This document shows, piece after piece, positions 23,801 through 30,684 of a stretch of DNA of 36,707 nt. The translations under genes and the position numbers were made by a program. Position 1 is the first letter of the stretch. Each line of letters starts with the position of its first letter. Where the stretch lies: assembly GCF_020829645.1 (NCBI RefSeq), contig NZ_JAIVFS010000085.1, forward strand, positions 1 through 36,707. Direction: 5' to 3'. The notes under the pieces are model-generated. The model did no database searches. It was not told where the DNA came from and was given only the letters and a program-made list of their open reading frames with translations. The DNA is from Nostoc mirabile CHAB5784 (GTDB lineage Bacteria; Cyanobacteriota; Cyanobacteriia; Cyanobacteriales; Nostocaceae).

Positions 23801-25764
23801 TCTTCGTAGTGTTTGGCTACCTGCTGTACGTACTCAAGTTGGTCTTTTTCACTACCAAAATTTTTCAGGATAGTAATTTCTGACTCTAAAGCCTCGATTG
23901 AGGTAAGGTGATTGTTGATAACACCCACACTAATGCCATCGCTCATGTGGATGGCGATTTCCTCAAATTCTGGCTGACTGCCATCTTCTTGGTAGAAAGA
24001 TTGTTTTTTGAGTTTAACAGTTGGGTTGTAGGCGTTTTCAGGCAGGTTCCGCTCCTTTGCCTCAGTAGTAAGGTTTGGATACTTGCTTGCCCGCTCGAAG
24101 CCGATACAATCACCATCGTAGTCGCGTGCCTGACGCTCTTGTTCTGACTCTTGAGGAAGAATTTCTAGCTCATAACCAGCTGACTTTAGTTCTGAAATAT
24201 ACTCATTAAATTTGTAGGTAAACTCGATTTTATCTCTAGTTTCGAGCTTACTGATATTTTGGTCTAAGTAATTTGTAATACCTTCTAACTGAAGATTTTT
24301 TCCTTGAGCTTCTGGCAGGATAGATTTAATTTGCTCGTTTAGACGGTTGTAAATGCGATCGCTTGCTTCGTCCGAGACAGCGATCGCACCTGCTAGAGGT
24401 TGACCATCAGGCCCAAGGATGTCTTCTACAATTTTGTTAGTTGAGACGCACAGACCATTTGAGTTGAGGAAAGGGGAGCGAAAGTTGAGAACTTCTTCTT
24501 TATCTTGATATTGTGGAATGCAGATTTCCTCATTTTGCAGGTCTTTGGAGGGAATGACCATTGCTCGCTCAAAGGTGAGTGTCTTGCCAATGGCGATTTC
24601 TTTCCACTCGTTTTGAACGAACCGGGCGAGTTCGCGCTGTACTTTCTCAGTTTCGAGAAGTTGATTCTCTCCTTGCAGGTCAGCTTTGATGAGTTTATAG
24701 ATAAACGAGTCAGTAGCTATGCGATCGCCTACGGCGGGCGCTCCCGCGCCATCGCGCAAAGTTTCTAACTCTTCTGCTACTGTTGGATCTTCTGCTGCTT
24801 GTTCTTCTAGTGTGGTTGCTTGTTCTTCAAGAAAGGCTTTCCGCTTCTCGTACTTTTCGCAGTAAAGTTGTGCAAGTTGTCGAGGGTCATCCTGTGCTTC
24901 CTTAAGCTTTTTGGCTTCAAGTTCTAGCTGTTCGGTAAAGTCTTTCAGTCCGTTAGGGAAAGAGGCAAGTAATTGGGATATTGCCGTTTTACCGAGTTCA
25001 GATTGTGATTTTTCACCTAGCCAGATATTTTGCCTGTACAATCCAGGTTGAATTTGAGGCTTGGTTGGCCCATTAGGGTTGTCTTTATCAGTTCCCTTGA
25101 ACGCAGATAAGGGAAGAATTAAGTCAATTTTAGTTGGGTTGTTTGGGTCTTGATAATTAAGAATTTGGTCAAGGTTCGCAGGTCGTAAAGTACCTTTGCC
25201 AAAGCGGTATTTGTTATCATCTCCGTTTTGGTCAGTCCAACCGAAGCGGTGCTGGATTACTCGATATTTATCACCTTTTTGATGCTTGGTTAATTCGTGA
25301 TATAAGTCTGTAGATATTTGCCCGTAACAGTCTCCCGTTAGCCGACATGCTTGATCATTGCTAATAACGCCGCCATTTTCACCATTACTATCATCGACAA
25401 TTAAAACATTTAACTCTTTATTGACAGCATTTTTACATGAACCAAGGAAGATAGACCCGTAAGCACCTCTATCTTTGTTATCTGGACATAATTGTCTAAT
25501 TGTATGTAGATATTCTTCTGGCCCATATAACAACCGGGTTTTTGATGATAATAATAATTTGTGACCTTCAGGATGATTAATTAATTGTTCCGCAGTAGAC
25601 TTTTCGTCCATATGCCCGAACGAAAAGTTAACACTAGGAAAGAAATGTTCTATTAAGGTATTATTAAGTTCTTCTTTTAACTGTGAATCGGGATTATTTG
25701 TATTACCATCTGTATGAATCCACTGATTTAATCTAGTGTCAAAATGTTTAGCTTGAATTGTCAT
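17893..25764 (-). CDS. Giant multidomain protein: RdRP/YonO-like RNA polymerase, AlkB-like oxygenase, NADAR-like and SLOG domains
   Basis: The 2623-residue frame is uninterrupted. N-terminal ~760 residues: a KG motif at K190 (FGKGTLRP); FRSP at 428-431 in VLNFRSPFLNSNGL, like the RxP loop of RNA polymerases; the metal-binding DYDGD at 548-552; SVGVINNH at 612-619; and AVDLFK at 723-728. The order, and the ~65-residue step from DxDGD to GxIxNxH, match eukaryotic RNA-dependent polymerases (RDR/QDE-1) and relate it to single-chain phage YonO. Residues ~870-1600 look beta-rich with recurring LGxL/LGxI strands, unassigned. An AlkB-like 2-oxoglutarate/Fe(II) oxygenase is at ~1690-1840 (H1754, D1756, H1814, R1823). 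HGRIHTTR at 1961-1968 with a following FRVGKQY may be ASCH/PUA-like. A NADAR-like stretch lies around E2133. A SLOG/YpsA-like Rossmann domain is at 2334-2400 (MVSGSGPW, GNAQGTD). The rest is helical. No clear ribosome-binding site precedes the ATG. Domain calls are from motifs only; enzymatic activity is inferred. Confidence 0.75.
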   Translation of the reverse strand: MTIQAKHFDTRLNQWIHTDGNTNNPDSQLKEELNNTLIEHFFPSVNFSFGHMDEKSTAEQLINHPEGHKLLLSSKTRLLYGPEEYLHTIRQLCPDNKDRGAYGSIFLGSCKNAVNKELNVLIVDDSNGENGGVISNDQACRLTGDCYGQISTDLYHELTKHQKGDKYRVIQHRFGWTDQNGDDNKYRFGKGTLRPANLDQILNYQDPNNPTKIDLILPLSAFKGTDKDNPNGPTKPQIQPGLYRQNIWLGEKSQSELGKTAISQLLASFPNGLKDFTEQLELEAKKLKEAQDDPRQLAQLYCEKYEKRKAFLEEQATTLEEQAAEDPTVAEELETLRDGAGAPAVGDRIATDSFIYKLIKADLQGENQLLETEKVQRELARFVQNEWKEIAIGKTLTFERAMVIPSKDLQNEEICIPQYQDKEEVLNFRSPFLNSNGLCVSTNKIVEDILGPDGQPLAGAIAVSDEASDRIYNRLNEQIKSILPEAQGKNLQLEGITNYLDQNISKLETRDKIEFTYKFNEYISELKSAGYELEILPQESEQERQARDYDGDCIGFERASKYPNLTTEAKERNLPENAYNPTVKLKKQSFYQEDGSQPEFEEIAIHMSDGISVGVINNHLTSIEALESEITILKNFGSEKDQLEYVQQVAKHYEDLFKTEVWAKSKGIEGKEIPTRYRGHMEEFVRIVRQELLNQVNALVAMNTNIKIYREMIAEAAFQNQIAVDLFKSAKKPEMEIIRNNSRILHREVNYVKDKKKDVYVDNTIQPTGYSPVELLIAQTNQYFEKARLESREIVQFQALFKGVEFSNEQRLRATIVKKEFDKSFNRASELSRQKEAEKGPSVNITLATNSQVSVTNLLQYDNEFIWKANKITIKLSEISEDKRNSNRPHKYLVYAQINDETENGKPKFRALGTLAKEQENKLEEIGITLGQEVTSNKIVFQAELSEGQIKLLYQNAYQVAEEFYNSIPEDQKLAMAAATWAVSTTRESSNDKSSDRQNKVSNFAFAAFPHEIISQLDTLRFNEFSITGFDCNSELFNENRSQSIRFNLAEDGKSVIEIQNQEGTYETFGNIEQSNARLPIGTTTIASIEKGEVYTTSVTTKVPGLPELTFKVGEVNKFGNSQRFNNEPVLLTIEKVDLIREDYSIYLQNGNKPEKLGNIDKESIKEGITQGWLAEKPGNGQQLQLRIQTIITGQNAYAIAETSQGNLLRINVTNPKYKKQEIINQAFQETLVRAFDKKHVYIAKIGDQSLGIIGQHTERLEAELNKGNVQKQWQRKESSTVQKLIDIGIIRLNQQRTTIPVQITSNESTCKVTINPETVKYPDKWVKRSQLISNEQPVRNGQQEKRNQILGKINERPTIMFQDKEQKLVGLLGLAVDENKAEKTTNYLEKVGVLYEQLPISQARLEAKKGMTVFVLDESTISDELKQTFVDRAGGHIKSADTPSQPTPIIPEQTVYFYNPNQQYSSPDGSQVETKQALGLVVPAQDAIAVATWLESKSTENYYFIESNTATFIFNKNEILEEINEELNSLLGEPINISVIEGFDRYEQLSVELNQKVTTEGSLLQLNQISEDSEYKQALKTLPNRPRELNQEDSPVPIIPAKVVPENNTINIQSNTNATVAAISQVYQNAVEIQVLTGRQSEANNQAILLPNSRQADQTKAIEILGKVSEEKVEQLRSHLETHLKPILENDKSNYALLRQVAWVGAKWDLKDKAFKPGVQDDKLMELVKQVYPDADIVLVTYSENPGAGINYHRDDSYAATEARSIHIGNSDWGYRAAKERMAWTREENKDAPYQEFKLESGTVTRFNCKNEHAALNTEAGRWSINIWSIKNDLGRENSVRQKFENFLVSNQPPRAVVQSNGDLTIKTNEWTPGGEIKVERSYTSLREATGNIPSHSSNQPTVEEIIAIGNSTAARTANPQIPDNPTISGKPVPMVYSLHLHGEPSTVPVDTTIDAMRGHGRIHTTRGVDYQKTYGVKEEDIAIALGKNGEQVAFRVGKQYKITSEMIQDPSYQQAWAKWEKHSPKELTQTQASKSQVYGLFMEPLGDYVNGKIVAFPTIQKQALTPVNISSDSKDGLGVALSLATALAKEQGKLQNDYQVSVNNNPEAPTGQYGVETHVQKPEGIAYASAEHAFNHQKQLHPSADEYKLMVEVLQAKLEQHPRLTEAIAKRKGVDWLENCTAVATMGVTPHQSSEIGQPAHSIGSITHRLTNITKAQDKQWESKGKESAFIQALSEAYTNVVEKSQQTTVKTYQEKSEQTDQPLTNPLSQLEPINAAVAEHMKKDIAMAQIATQFIGKSTAPPETPSSTRNYEQAWGERANTGNYSKDDIIMVSGSGPWRGVTSERITQTFENHYKPLLNKAIEAKSSFIVGNAQGTDQLVQNYLQEKGYKVEQTSQGYAVFNSVENIKISTNTISSNTQVLHNSFIAKDKSIFPPQQSQQPNIDQALASPSQPRIQQVGAMDNIIERMKANTVQNLQDWYVAAEKLGKSETYLNKIHKVTDLYIKQNISLENAFKAMERDIKELEKINEMTSLAQNLVKIIGQEDINGIMSVQTEKYQIATKTQDQTYLVKDKTDNILLYVKEGKTQVSNISDETLQDFQLMNFHIKNAFKDVKKDLVER

Positions 25765-26157
25765 ATATTAACAATTAAACTTCTAAAATTAGATATAAAT
25801 TTTTACTTTTTGGTACGAAAATACCCGTAGAGTTTAATTTTACTTTCTCTATATCGGTAATCTATTCAACAAATTTCTAATTTCTGCTTGCAATTTAGAC
25901 GTAATTTAAAATACTCCAATATAAGGTTTTTACTTAATCTACTGTTAATAAAGGCTTATTCTGCGTAATGTCATAATTTAAGTCTTAAAAAAATATACCA
26001 AGTTTTCGATTATTTGTTGCCTAGTGCTAAATCAGTAGTAACTTTTGTGAGATTTGCGATTATGTTGTGTTTATAGTTTTAGCCAGAATGACAATGTGTT
26101 AAAAACTCAATACCAGATAGCATACAAGTATCACAGTAGGGAGGCGATTAACAACTG
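25765..26157. other. Divergent intergenic region
   Basis: These 393 bp of AT-rich DNA separate the giant gene from the methyltransferase gene and must hold both promoters. I see no convincing operator, repeat or small gene. A GGGAGG at 26139-26144 may serve as ribosome-binding site for the methyltransferase, although its spacing to the ATG is long. Confidence 0.5.
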
Positions 26158-26730
26158 ATGAGCATTGTAGACAGTATATTCATGCAGATGTTCGGTCGCC
26201 CGAAGGGTATGCTAGGCAGGTTTGGTGGCATCATCATGGCACGCATGAATCAAGGGTTTACCTATTCAGTCATCGACCTGCTCGAAATTCAGTCGAGCGA
26301 CAAAGTGCTGGAAGTTGGATTTGGCTCTGGAGTTGGCATTCAACGTCTGTCCAGGTTGGCATCAGCAGGATATATCGCAGGCATCGATTACTCTCAAGAA
26401 ATGGTCGAGCAAGCTACAGCTCGGAACATAGCAGAGATTGAGGCTGGAGGAGTTGATTTGCGGCAAGGTTCGGTGGAAAGTTTGCCGTTTGAAGACAACA
26501 CATTCGATAAAGCGCTGGCGGTTAACTCCATGCAAGTCTGGCCAGATGCCCTAGTTGGGCTACGGGAAGTGCGGCGAGTTATGAAGGTTGGTGGCAGAAT
26601 AGCGCTTGGTTTTACTTCTTATTCAGGACAGTTGAGTACCGGATTGACTCAGATACTTACGACTGCTGGCTTTACTCAAGTACGCCTAGTGGAGACAGAT
26701 CGCGATTTTTGTGTATTGGCAATGGCGTAA
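26158..26730 (+). CDS. Class I SAM-dependent methyltransferase
   Basis: A 190-residue Rossmann-fold methyltransferase (Methyltransf_11 type). Motif I VLEVGFGSGVGIQRL is at about 51-65, the acidic ribose-binding residue is in AGIDYSQEMVEQA, and motif post-I/IV covers SVESLPFEDNTFDKALAVNS. Length and the complete core argue for an active enzyme; the substrate (small molecule, lipid or quinone-like) cannot be deduced. Its codon use looks less AT-rich than its neighbours, so it may be cargo acquired separately. It stands alone, divergent from the giant gene. Confidence 0.88.
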   Translation: MSIVDSIFMQMFGRPKGMLGRFGGIIMARMNQGFTYSVIDLLEIQSSDKVLEVGFGSGVGIQRLSRLASAGYIAGIDYSQEMVEQATARNIAEIEAGGVDLRQGSVESLPFEDNTFDKALAVNSMQVWPDALVGLREVRRVMKVGGRIALGFTSYSGQLSTGLTQILTTAGFTQVRLVETDRDFCVLAMA

Positions 26731-26849
26731 CCGCCCGCCGGAGGCGATCGCACCATAACCAATGCCATCTAACGAATACTTGTATAGTAAGCCAAAATTT
26801 TGGGGTTGTCTCTCCCTTGTTCTAGCTATTATTTTTATTTCAACTATTG

Positions 26850-27464
26850 TTAATATATATTACGCGGATACCATCTACATGGAGGATACCAACCACACGC
26901 GATCGCCTCTTTATATTCTGACAAAGTATGATTAAAGTCTACTTCTAGAAATACCTTACCAGTATCAAGATCATGTTTAAAGTGGTAAGGTAAAAATACA
27001 GATACATACCATCCTAATTCCTTGAATTTTCGAGAATCATAGTTAACTTCTAGCTTGCCACATTCTCGAAGTCGCCAATACTTGTAAGGGATTCTCTCAG
27101 CTTCAGCAAAGCCTAAAGCTCGTGCCTCTTTTGAGATGTCAAGACTAAAGCCATGCTCATCTTTACCAATAGTTAAACATGAATCTTTGTAACTGTAACA
27201 AATTTCAATTGCAGTACCATATCCTGCTTATTTTGCCTCAGTTGGTATCCAAGCAAGAACCTCTAGTGTAGGTACTTTAAACAATTGATCTCTGTCTGGA
27301 AGCCACATTTGACAAGGGAGAAAGCACCATCTGTTCTGACTATGCAGAGCATTGTGCTTACAAGATTTGTAATTAGGACACTTTTCTGGAGGTTTGCCTG
27401 TTAAGATTTCACAGTCTAGAAATAACCAGCAACCAACCTCAGTTTTTTTACGTCTTCTACCCAT
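26850..27464 (-). pseudogene. Cx5C-module protein interrupted by an in-frame stop
   Basis: From ATG 27464 the frame gives 78 residues with the N-terminal cysteine module C12-x5-C18-x10-C29-x5-C35, and stops at TAA 27228-27230. The same frame stays open for 125 more codons to TAA 26850-26852, reading for example GFAEAERIPYKYW and FKELGWYVSVFLPYHF. That second part has the KExxxxGxAEAERxP motif also present in the divergent gene at 27471, so one gene of 204 codons has probably been split by a single substitution. The N-terminal piece alone might still be made. Function is unknown; the cysteines suggest zinc or iron-sulfur binding. Confidence 0.6.
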
Positions 27465-27470
27465 AGTTTT

Positions 27471-27923
27471 ATGCGTGAACTAACACCAGATGATTATAAA
27501 GAATGTCCACTTGGATTAGGTTGTTCAGAGTTCGATGAGCGAAATAAATATAGTTTACAACTCTGGCAAAAATGCCCAAATTCTAATTATTGTAAAGGTG
27601 TTTGTGAGGCATGGGATATACCACTAGAAATTGATGATGATAGAACAGTTGTTAATTTATATTTACCACACAATTATGATGAAAAAATATTTGCTAAGGA
27701 AATGAAAAAATATGGTTGGGCAGAAGCAGAAAGACTACCATTACATAGAGGTGAGCATTTCGATTTCTACACAATTAATGATGAATTATTAGTAATTGAA
27801 AATAAGTTTCAATACGGTTTCGCTATAGCAGTTGATATTCGTCGAAAGAAGTATATTCAAAAATGTGTAATTGATAAGCACGGTCTATGGTGGTGTACGA
27901 ATGGTAGACCACCAAAGATTTAA
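27471..27923 (+). CDS. Hypothetical protein with Cx5C...Cx5C module
   Basis: A 150-residue unrecognised protein. The N-terminal cysteine module is C12-x5-C18-x16-C35-x5-C41 (CPLGLGC, CPNSNYC) with an extra C45. The body is alpha/beta and includes KEMKKYGWAEAERLPLHRGE, shared in outline with the minus-strand neighbour. The C-terminus has a WWC motif. Only 6 bp separate the two divergent start codons, so each promoter must lie inside the other gene or expression is unusual. The pair look like diverged duplicates. The cysteine pairs probably bind a metal; no known domain was recognised. Confidence 0.6.
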   Translation: MRELTPDDYKECPLGLGCSEFDERNKYSLQLWQKCPNSNYCKGVCEAWDIPLEIDDDRTVVNLYLPHNYDEKIFAKEMKKYGWAEAERLPLHRGEHFDFYTINDELLVIENKFQYGFAIAVDIRRKKYIQKCVIDKHGLWWCTNGRPPKI

Positions 27924-28053
27924 AAATAAAGTGATCACCTGACTCACGAGGTAATTAAAAATATTTAATGTATGTTATGCCCTGTTTAGAACTAAACTGT
28001 TTAGTTTGTACTTCATGGCAGCTTCGCCAACAGTGTCTTCGCCGGATCTATCC

Positions 28054-28096
28054 CTTGTTCTAGCTATTATTTTTCTTTAAACTAACTAGAACAAAG
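28054..28096. repeat. TTGTTCTAG inverted repeat, convergent gap
   Basis: CTTGTTCTAGCTA (28054-28066) faces CTAGAACAAAG (28086-28096). The left arm with its flank also recurs as a direct copy near 26815 (CCTTGTTCTAGCTATTATTT). It lies between two convergent genes, 27923 and 28214. It could be a bidirectional terminator or a protein-binding site. Confidence 0.5.
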
Positions 28097-28213
28097 TTGC
28101 TTCATCAACTGAAGTTGCGCGCTTATGCAAGACTATGTTTAAAAAACGATGGTTTGGTGTTGATAACGTAATTTTGTAGCAGTAATGAAGTAAATTTTCC
28201 CCTTTTACTAGTT

Positions 28214-28894
28214 TTATTGGTCGATGGGTATAATTTCATCGGTGTTGAAAACTTCAACTGTAGCATTTGGACTGTTCATATCTGTGGTTTGTTCGAGTAG
28301 GCGTGTTGCATCCTCAAGCAATGCACTTGCGTTCTGAAGCAGTGTTCGTACCTGGGTTAAGTTATTGCGCCGCTCGATACCTAAGTGTGCTTCTATATAC
28401 CGCGCATCATGCTGATGGCTGAGGTGAATTACCCGTACTTCTTGTTCTTTCTCTGAAGGTGCAAACATTGCGTTTTCGGCGGTTAGTTTATAGTACGAGT
28501 ACGTACCACTGGGGCGTTTGACATTGTAGATGTGGAGTTCGCAACCAGGTGGCGCGATGTACTGTCCGTCGAAGTTGGTAAGTCCAGTACGAATATTATC
28601 TAATGTGGTGGTGATCGCCTCAATGGCCGGGATAACACTTAACGATTCTGGTGATTGTGGGCAACCGCGCCTCATCAGCATCATGATAGCGGCAGAACGA
28701 CGGGTCAGGCGAATTTGTTCTTGATACTGGCGCATTTGTTCTTCCCGAATACGAACAAGTTCGAGTTCTTCATCAGGGGTTAGTTGAACCGCACTTCCAC
28801 AAGTTTTGTAATTTAAGCAGTCACCAGAGTCTATGCCTGGGTATTGCATCATGCTGGCACAGTCAAATCCAAGTCCGCATTTTTTCTTGGGCAT
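28214..28894 (-). CDS. Hypothetical protein with Cx5C...Cx5C module and helical region
   Basis: A 226-residue unrecognised protein. The N-terminal cysteine module is C6-x5-C12-x13-C26-x5-C32 (CGLGFDC, CLNYKTC), the same layout as in the two genes at 26.8-27.9 kb. A predicted helix follows (PDEELELVRIREEQMRQYQE, about 40-60), then a beta-rich middle (GCELHIYNVKRPSGTYSYYK, like a compact DNA- or protein-contact sheet). A further helical segment carries VRTLLQNASALLEDATRLLE with heptad Leu spacing. It lies between the relaxase operon and the other cysteine-module genes. A metal-binding accessory factor of the mobile element is possible; nothing more specific can be said. Confidence 0.65.
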   Translation of the reverse strand: MPKKKCGLGFDCASMMQYPGIDSGDCLNYKTCGSAVQLTPDEELELVRIREEQMRQYQEQIRLTRRSAAIMMLMRRGCPQSPESLSVIPAIEAITTTLDNIRTGLTNFDGQYIAPPGCELHIYNVKRPSGTYSYYKLTAENAMFAPSEKEQEVRVIHLSHQHDARYIEAHLGIERRNNLTQVRTLLQNASALLEDATRLLEQTTDMNSPNATVEVFNTDEIIPIDQ

Positions 28895-28907
28895 AGGTTA
28901 CATCTTT

Positions 28908-28947
28908 TTGTTCTAGTTACTTTTATAATTTTATATAGCTAGAACAA
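28908..28947. promoter_or_regulatory. TTGTTCTAG...CTAGAACAA inverted repeat, possible operator
   Basis: TTGTTCTAG (28908-28916) and CTAGAACAA (28939-28947) are perfect 9-bp inverted arms with an AT-rich 22-bp centre, 13 bp upstream of the start codon of the cysteine-module gene at 28894. The same arms occur at 28054-28096. Position and recurrence suggest an operator, although a terminator for the relaxase transcript is an alternative. Confidence 0.5.
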
Positions 28948-29016
28948 GGAGGAGTTATTTCCTATGGAGTTATCAGCGAGATAAACGATATTAGGATTTT
29001 TGCACCTGAGCAAGAC

Positions 29017-29062
29017 ATCGTTTCTACGAAGTGTTCAAATTTGAATACTTCGTAAAGACGAT
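29017..29062. repeat. 46-bp near-perfect palindrome after the relaxase gene
   Basis: The two 23-nt arms are complementary with only three mismatches and no loop. The core ACGAAGTGTTCAAA / TTTGAATACTTCGT has one mismatch. It lies about 80-120 bp past the relaxase stop codon. Such a perfect dyad is longer than a usual terminator and has no T-run. It could be a cruciform, an attachment or recombination site, or part of an origin of transfer. Confidence 0.6.
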
Positions 29063-29139
29063 AGTAATTCCCAAAGGCTTTGTATTTACCCACACTCAGA
29101 GAGGCACTGTGGATTAAGTTTTCTCTACCAACAGATTTA

Positions 29140-30642
29140 CTATTGCTCAATACCTCTTTGCGATCGCAGTTTATCCATTAACGCTTGTTGGGTAAAGACA
29201 CGCAGACTTTCAATCTGCTCGATTTCGTTTGTTGTTAATCGAGTTGGTATCTCTTCGTACCAGTTTCCCTGACTGTAGCAGGTTTGCATCACAAGGGTAT
29301 CCTCATGACGGTAAACAGTCAGAATATTAGCATCTAAGCTGGCACTCAACTCCCGTCCCTTGATACGGAAATTATTGGTAACAAGCATATAGTCAGTGAT
29401 TGTAGAAGGCAGATGTTTGAGAGTAGAAGGCAGAAGAGTAAGAGAAGGAGTAGGGGATGATTGCTCTTGCAAAATTTGTTTAGCAGTGGATAAACCGTTT
29501 TCTTCTGAAATATCCTGTTGTGGGTGCTGTTCGTTCAGATGCGGCTGTACTTTCTTCTTGGTCTTATTTGCTTTCGACGTGGAGTTATCTTCTAATTTTG
29601 GTTGTATTATCGAAATCTCATCTGGATAATTACTTATTAGTATATGTGTACTAACAAGCGCTTTTGAGTTACTATCAGTATCGCCATCACTATCACTTGT
29701 ACTGCTAGTAGTAGGTTTATCACTACACAAGTATTCATTATTACTTATAGTGTTGCTGTTTATGCGGTTAATTGCTTTGGCTTTAGCTTGTTGAATTATT
29801 TCCTGATCTTTATCTTGGTCGTACATTATTCCATATCCAGACCGCAGTTTGTTCCAGCTATAAGGTTTGTATACTTGATAACCAGCAATTTTTACATCAT
29901 TATGGATATAGGTAAAGCCTAGTAGTTCCTCTCCCTGCATCTTAGGCAATACCCCAATGTTGTTTTCCTCCAAGCGTTGGATGAACGTAGAGACAGTGGG
30001 ACTATCCTTGATGGCTTCTCCTATTGCTTGGCGAATAATTTCCTTACTTGTTGGGGTTTTGTGCTTACTGTTTACTGCTCTAATGCTTTTTGATCGGTTG
30101 GGGCTGGTGAGTGTAGTTATCCCGTACTCTTGCTCTAACTTAGAGGTGACAGCTTCATTCGTTGTCGGTGTCACCTCCAACCCTAGTTTCGCCGCGATGC
30201 GTCTAGTTGAGACTTGGGAGTTGAAATAATCATAGGAATCATTAACTAAACTGCCATCTAACCGAATCCGGGAGGCGATTATGTGCAGGTGTTCGTGGTT
30301 GCGATCGTGGTGGCGTACTGCAACAAATTGACTGGTAGCTGCTACAGATGATTCTTCCTTGGGCAAGTATCCCATATCCTTGAGATATTCCCTTGCTACA
30401 TAACTGTACTGACTGTCAGATAAATGTTCGTGGTAGTCAAGACGGTGTGCGATTGAGATGATGAGGTGGGCGCACTGCCGTTTAACTGCTTTTTTGGTGT
30501 ACTTGATGTTGAGAAACTGCTGGTTAAATTCGTCTGGGTTTGTTCCCATCATATTAGTATCGACAATCGCAGCATCATCTTTGCCCAAGATATACTTGAG
30601 CGTGTCGAGAAAATTGGGTTTTTTATAGATGACGGGAATCAA
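29140..30642 (-). CDS. Relaxase / mobilization nuclease (MobA/VirD2 type)
   Basis: A 500-residue relaxase, which would nick one strand at oriT and lead it into a recipient. The N-terminal relaxase domain (about 1-170) has the likely nucleophile Tyr17 in TLKYILGKD and the metal-binding triad in HHDRNHEHLH (111-120; H116, H118, H120 with D113). A region at about 190-280 reads like a DNA-binding or helical extension. A long Ser/Thr/Asp/Lys-rich linker is at about 300-390. The C-terminal domain (about 415-490, including YEEIPTRLTTNEIEQIESLR) is typical of cyanobacterial plasmid relaxases. It follows the MobC-type gene by 42 bp. With no type IV secretion genes in the window, the element would be mobilizable rather than self-transmissible. 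Confidence 0.9.
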   Translation of the reverse strand: MIPVIYKKPNFLDTLKYILGKDDAAIVDTNMMGTNPDEFNQQFLNIKYTKKAVKRQCAHLIISIAHRLDYHEHLSDSQYSYVAREYLKDMGYLPKEESSVAATSQFVAVRHHDRNHEHLHIIASRIRLDGSLVNDSYDYFNSQVSTRRIAAKLGLEVTPTTNEAVTSKLEQEYGITTLTSPNRSKSIRAVNSKHKTPTSKEIIRQAIGEAIKDSPTVSTFIQRLEENNIGVLPKMQGEELLGFTYIHNDVKIAGYQVYKPYSWNKLRSGYGIMYDQDKDQEIIQQAKAKAINRINSNTISNNEYLCSDKPTTSSTSDSDGDTDSNSKALVSTHILISNYPDEISIIQPKLEDNSTSKANKTKKKVQPHLNEQHPQQDISEENGLSTAKQILQEQSSPTPSLTLLPSTLKHLPSTITDYMLVTNNFRIKGRELSASLDANILTVYRHEDTLVMQTCYSQGNWYEEIPTRLTTNEIEQIESLRVFTQQALMDKLRSQRGIEQ

Positions 30643-30684
30643 GTAGAGGAAGTTGAAAGTGAGGGATATAAAACCTGTAATGCT

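Noticed and set aside
28962..29150. 62-codon minus-strand frame with a TTG start overlapping the relaxase end
   Set aside because: The start is weak, it contains the 46-bp palindrome at 29017-29062, and it has no recognisable motif; more likely non-coding DNA downstream of the relaxase gene.
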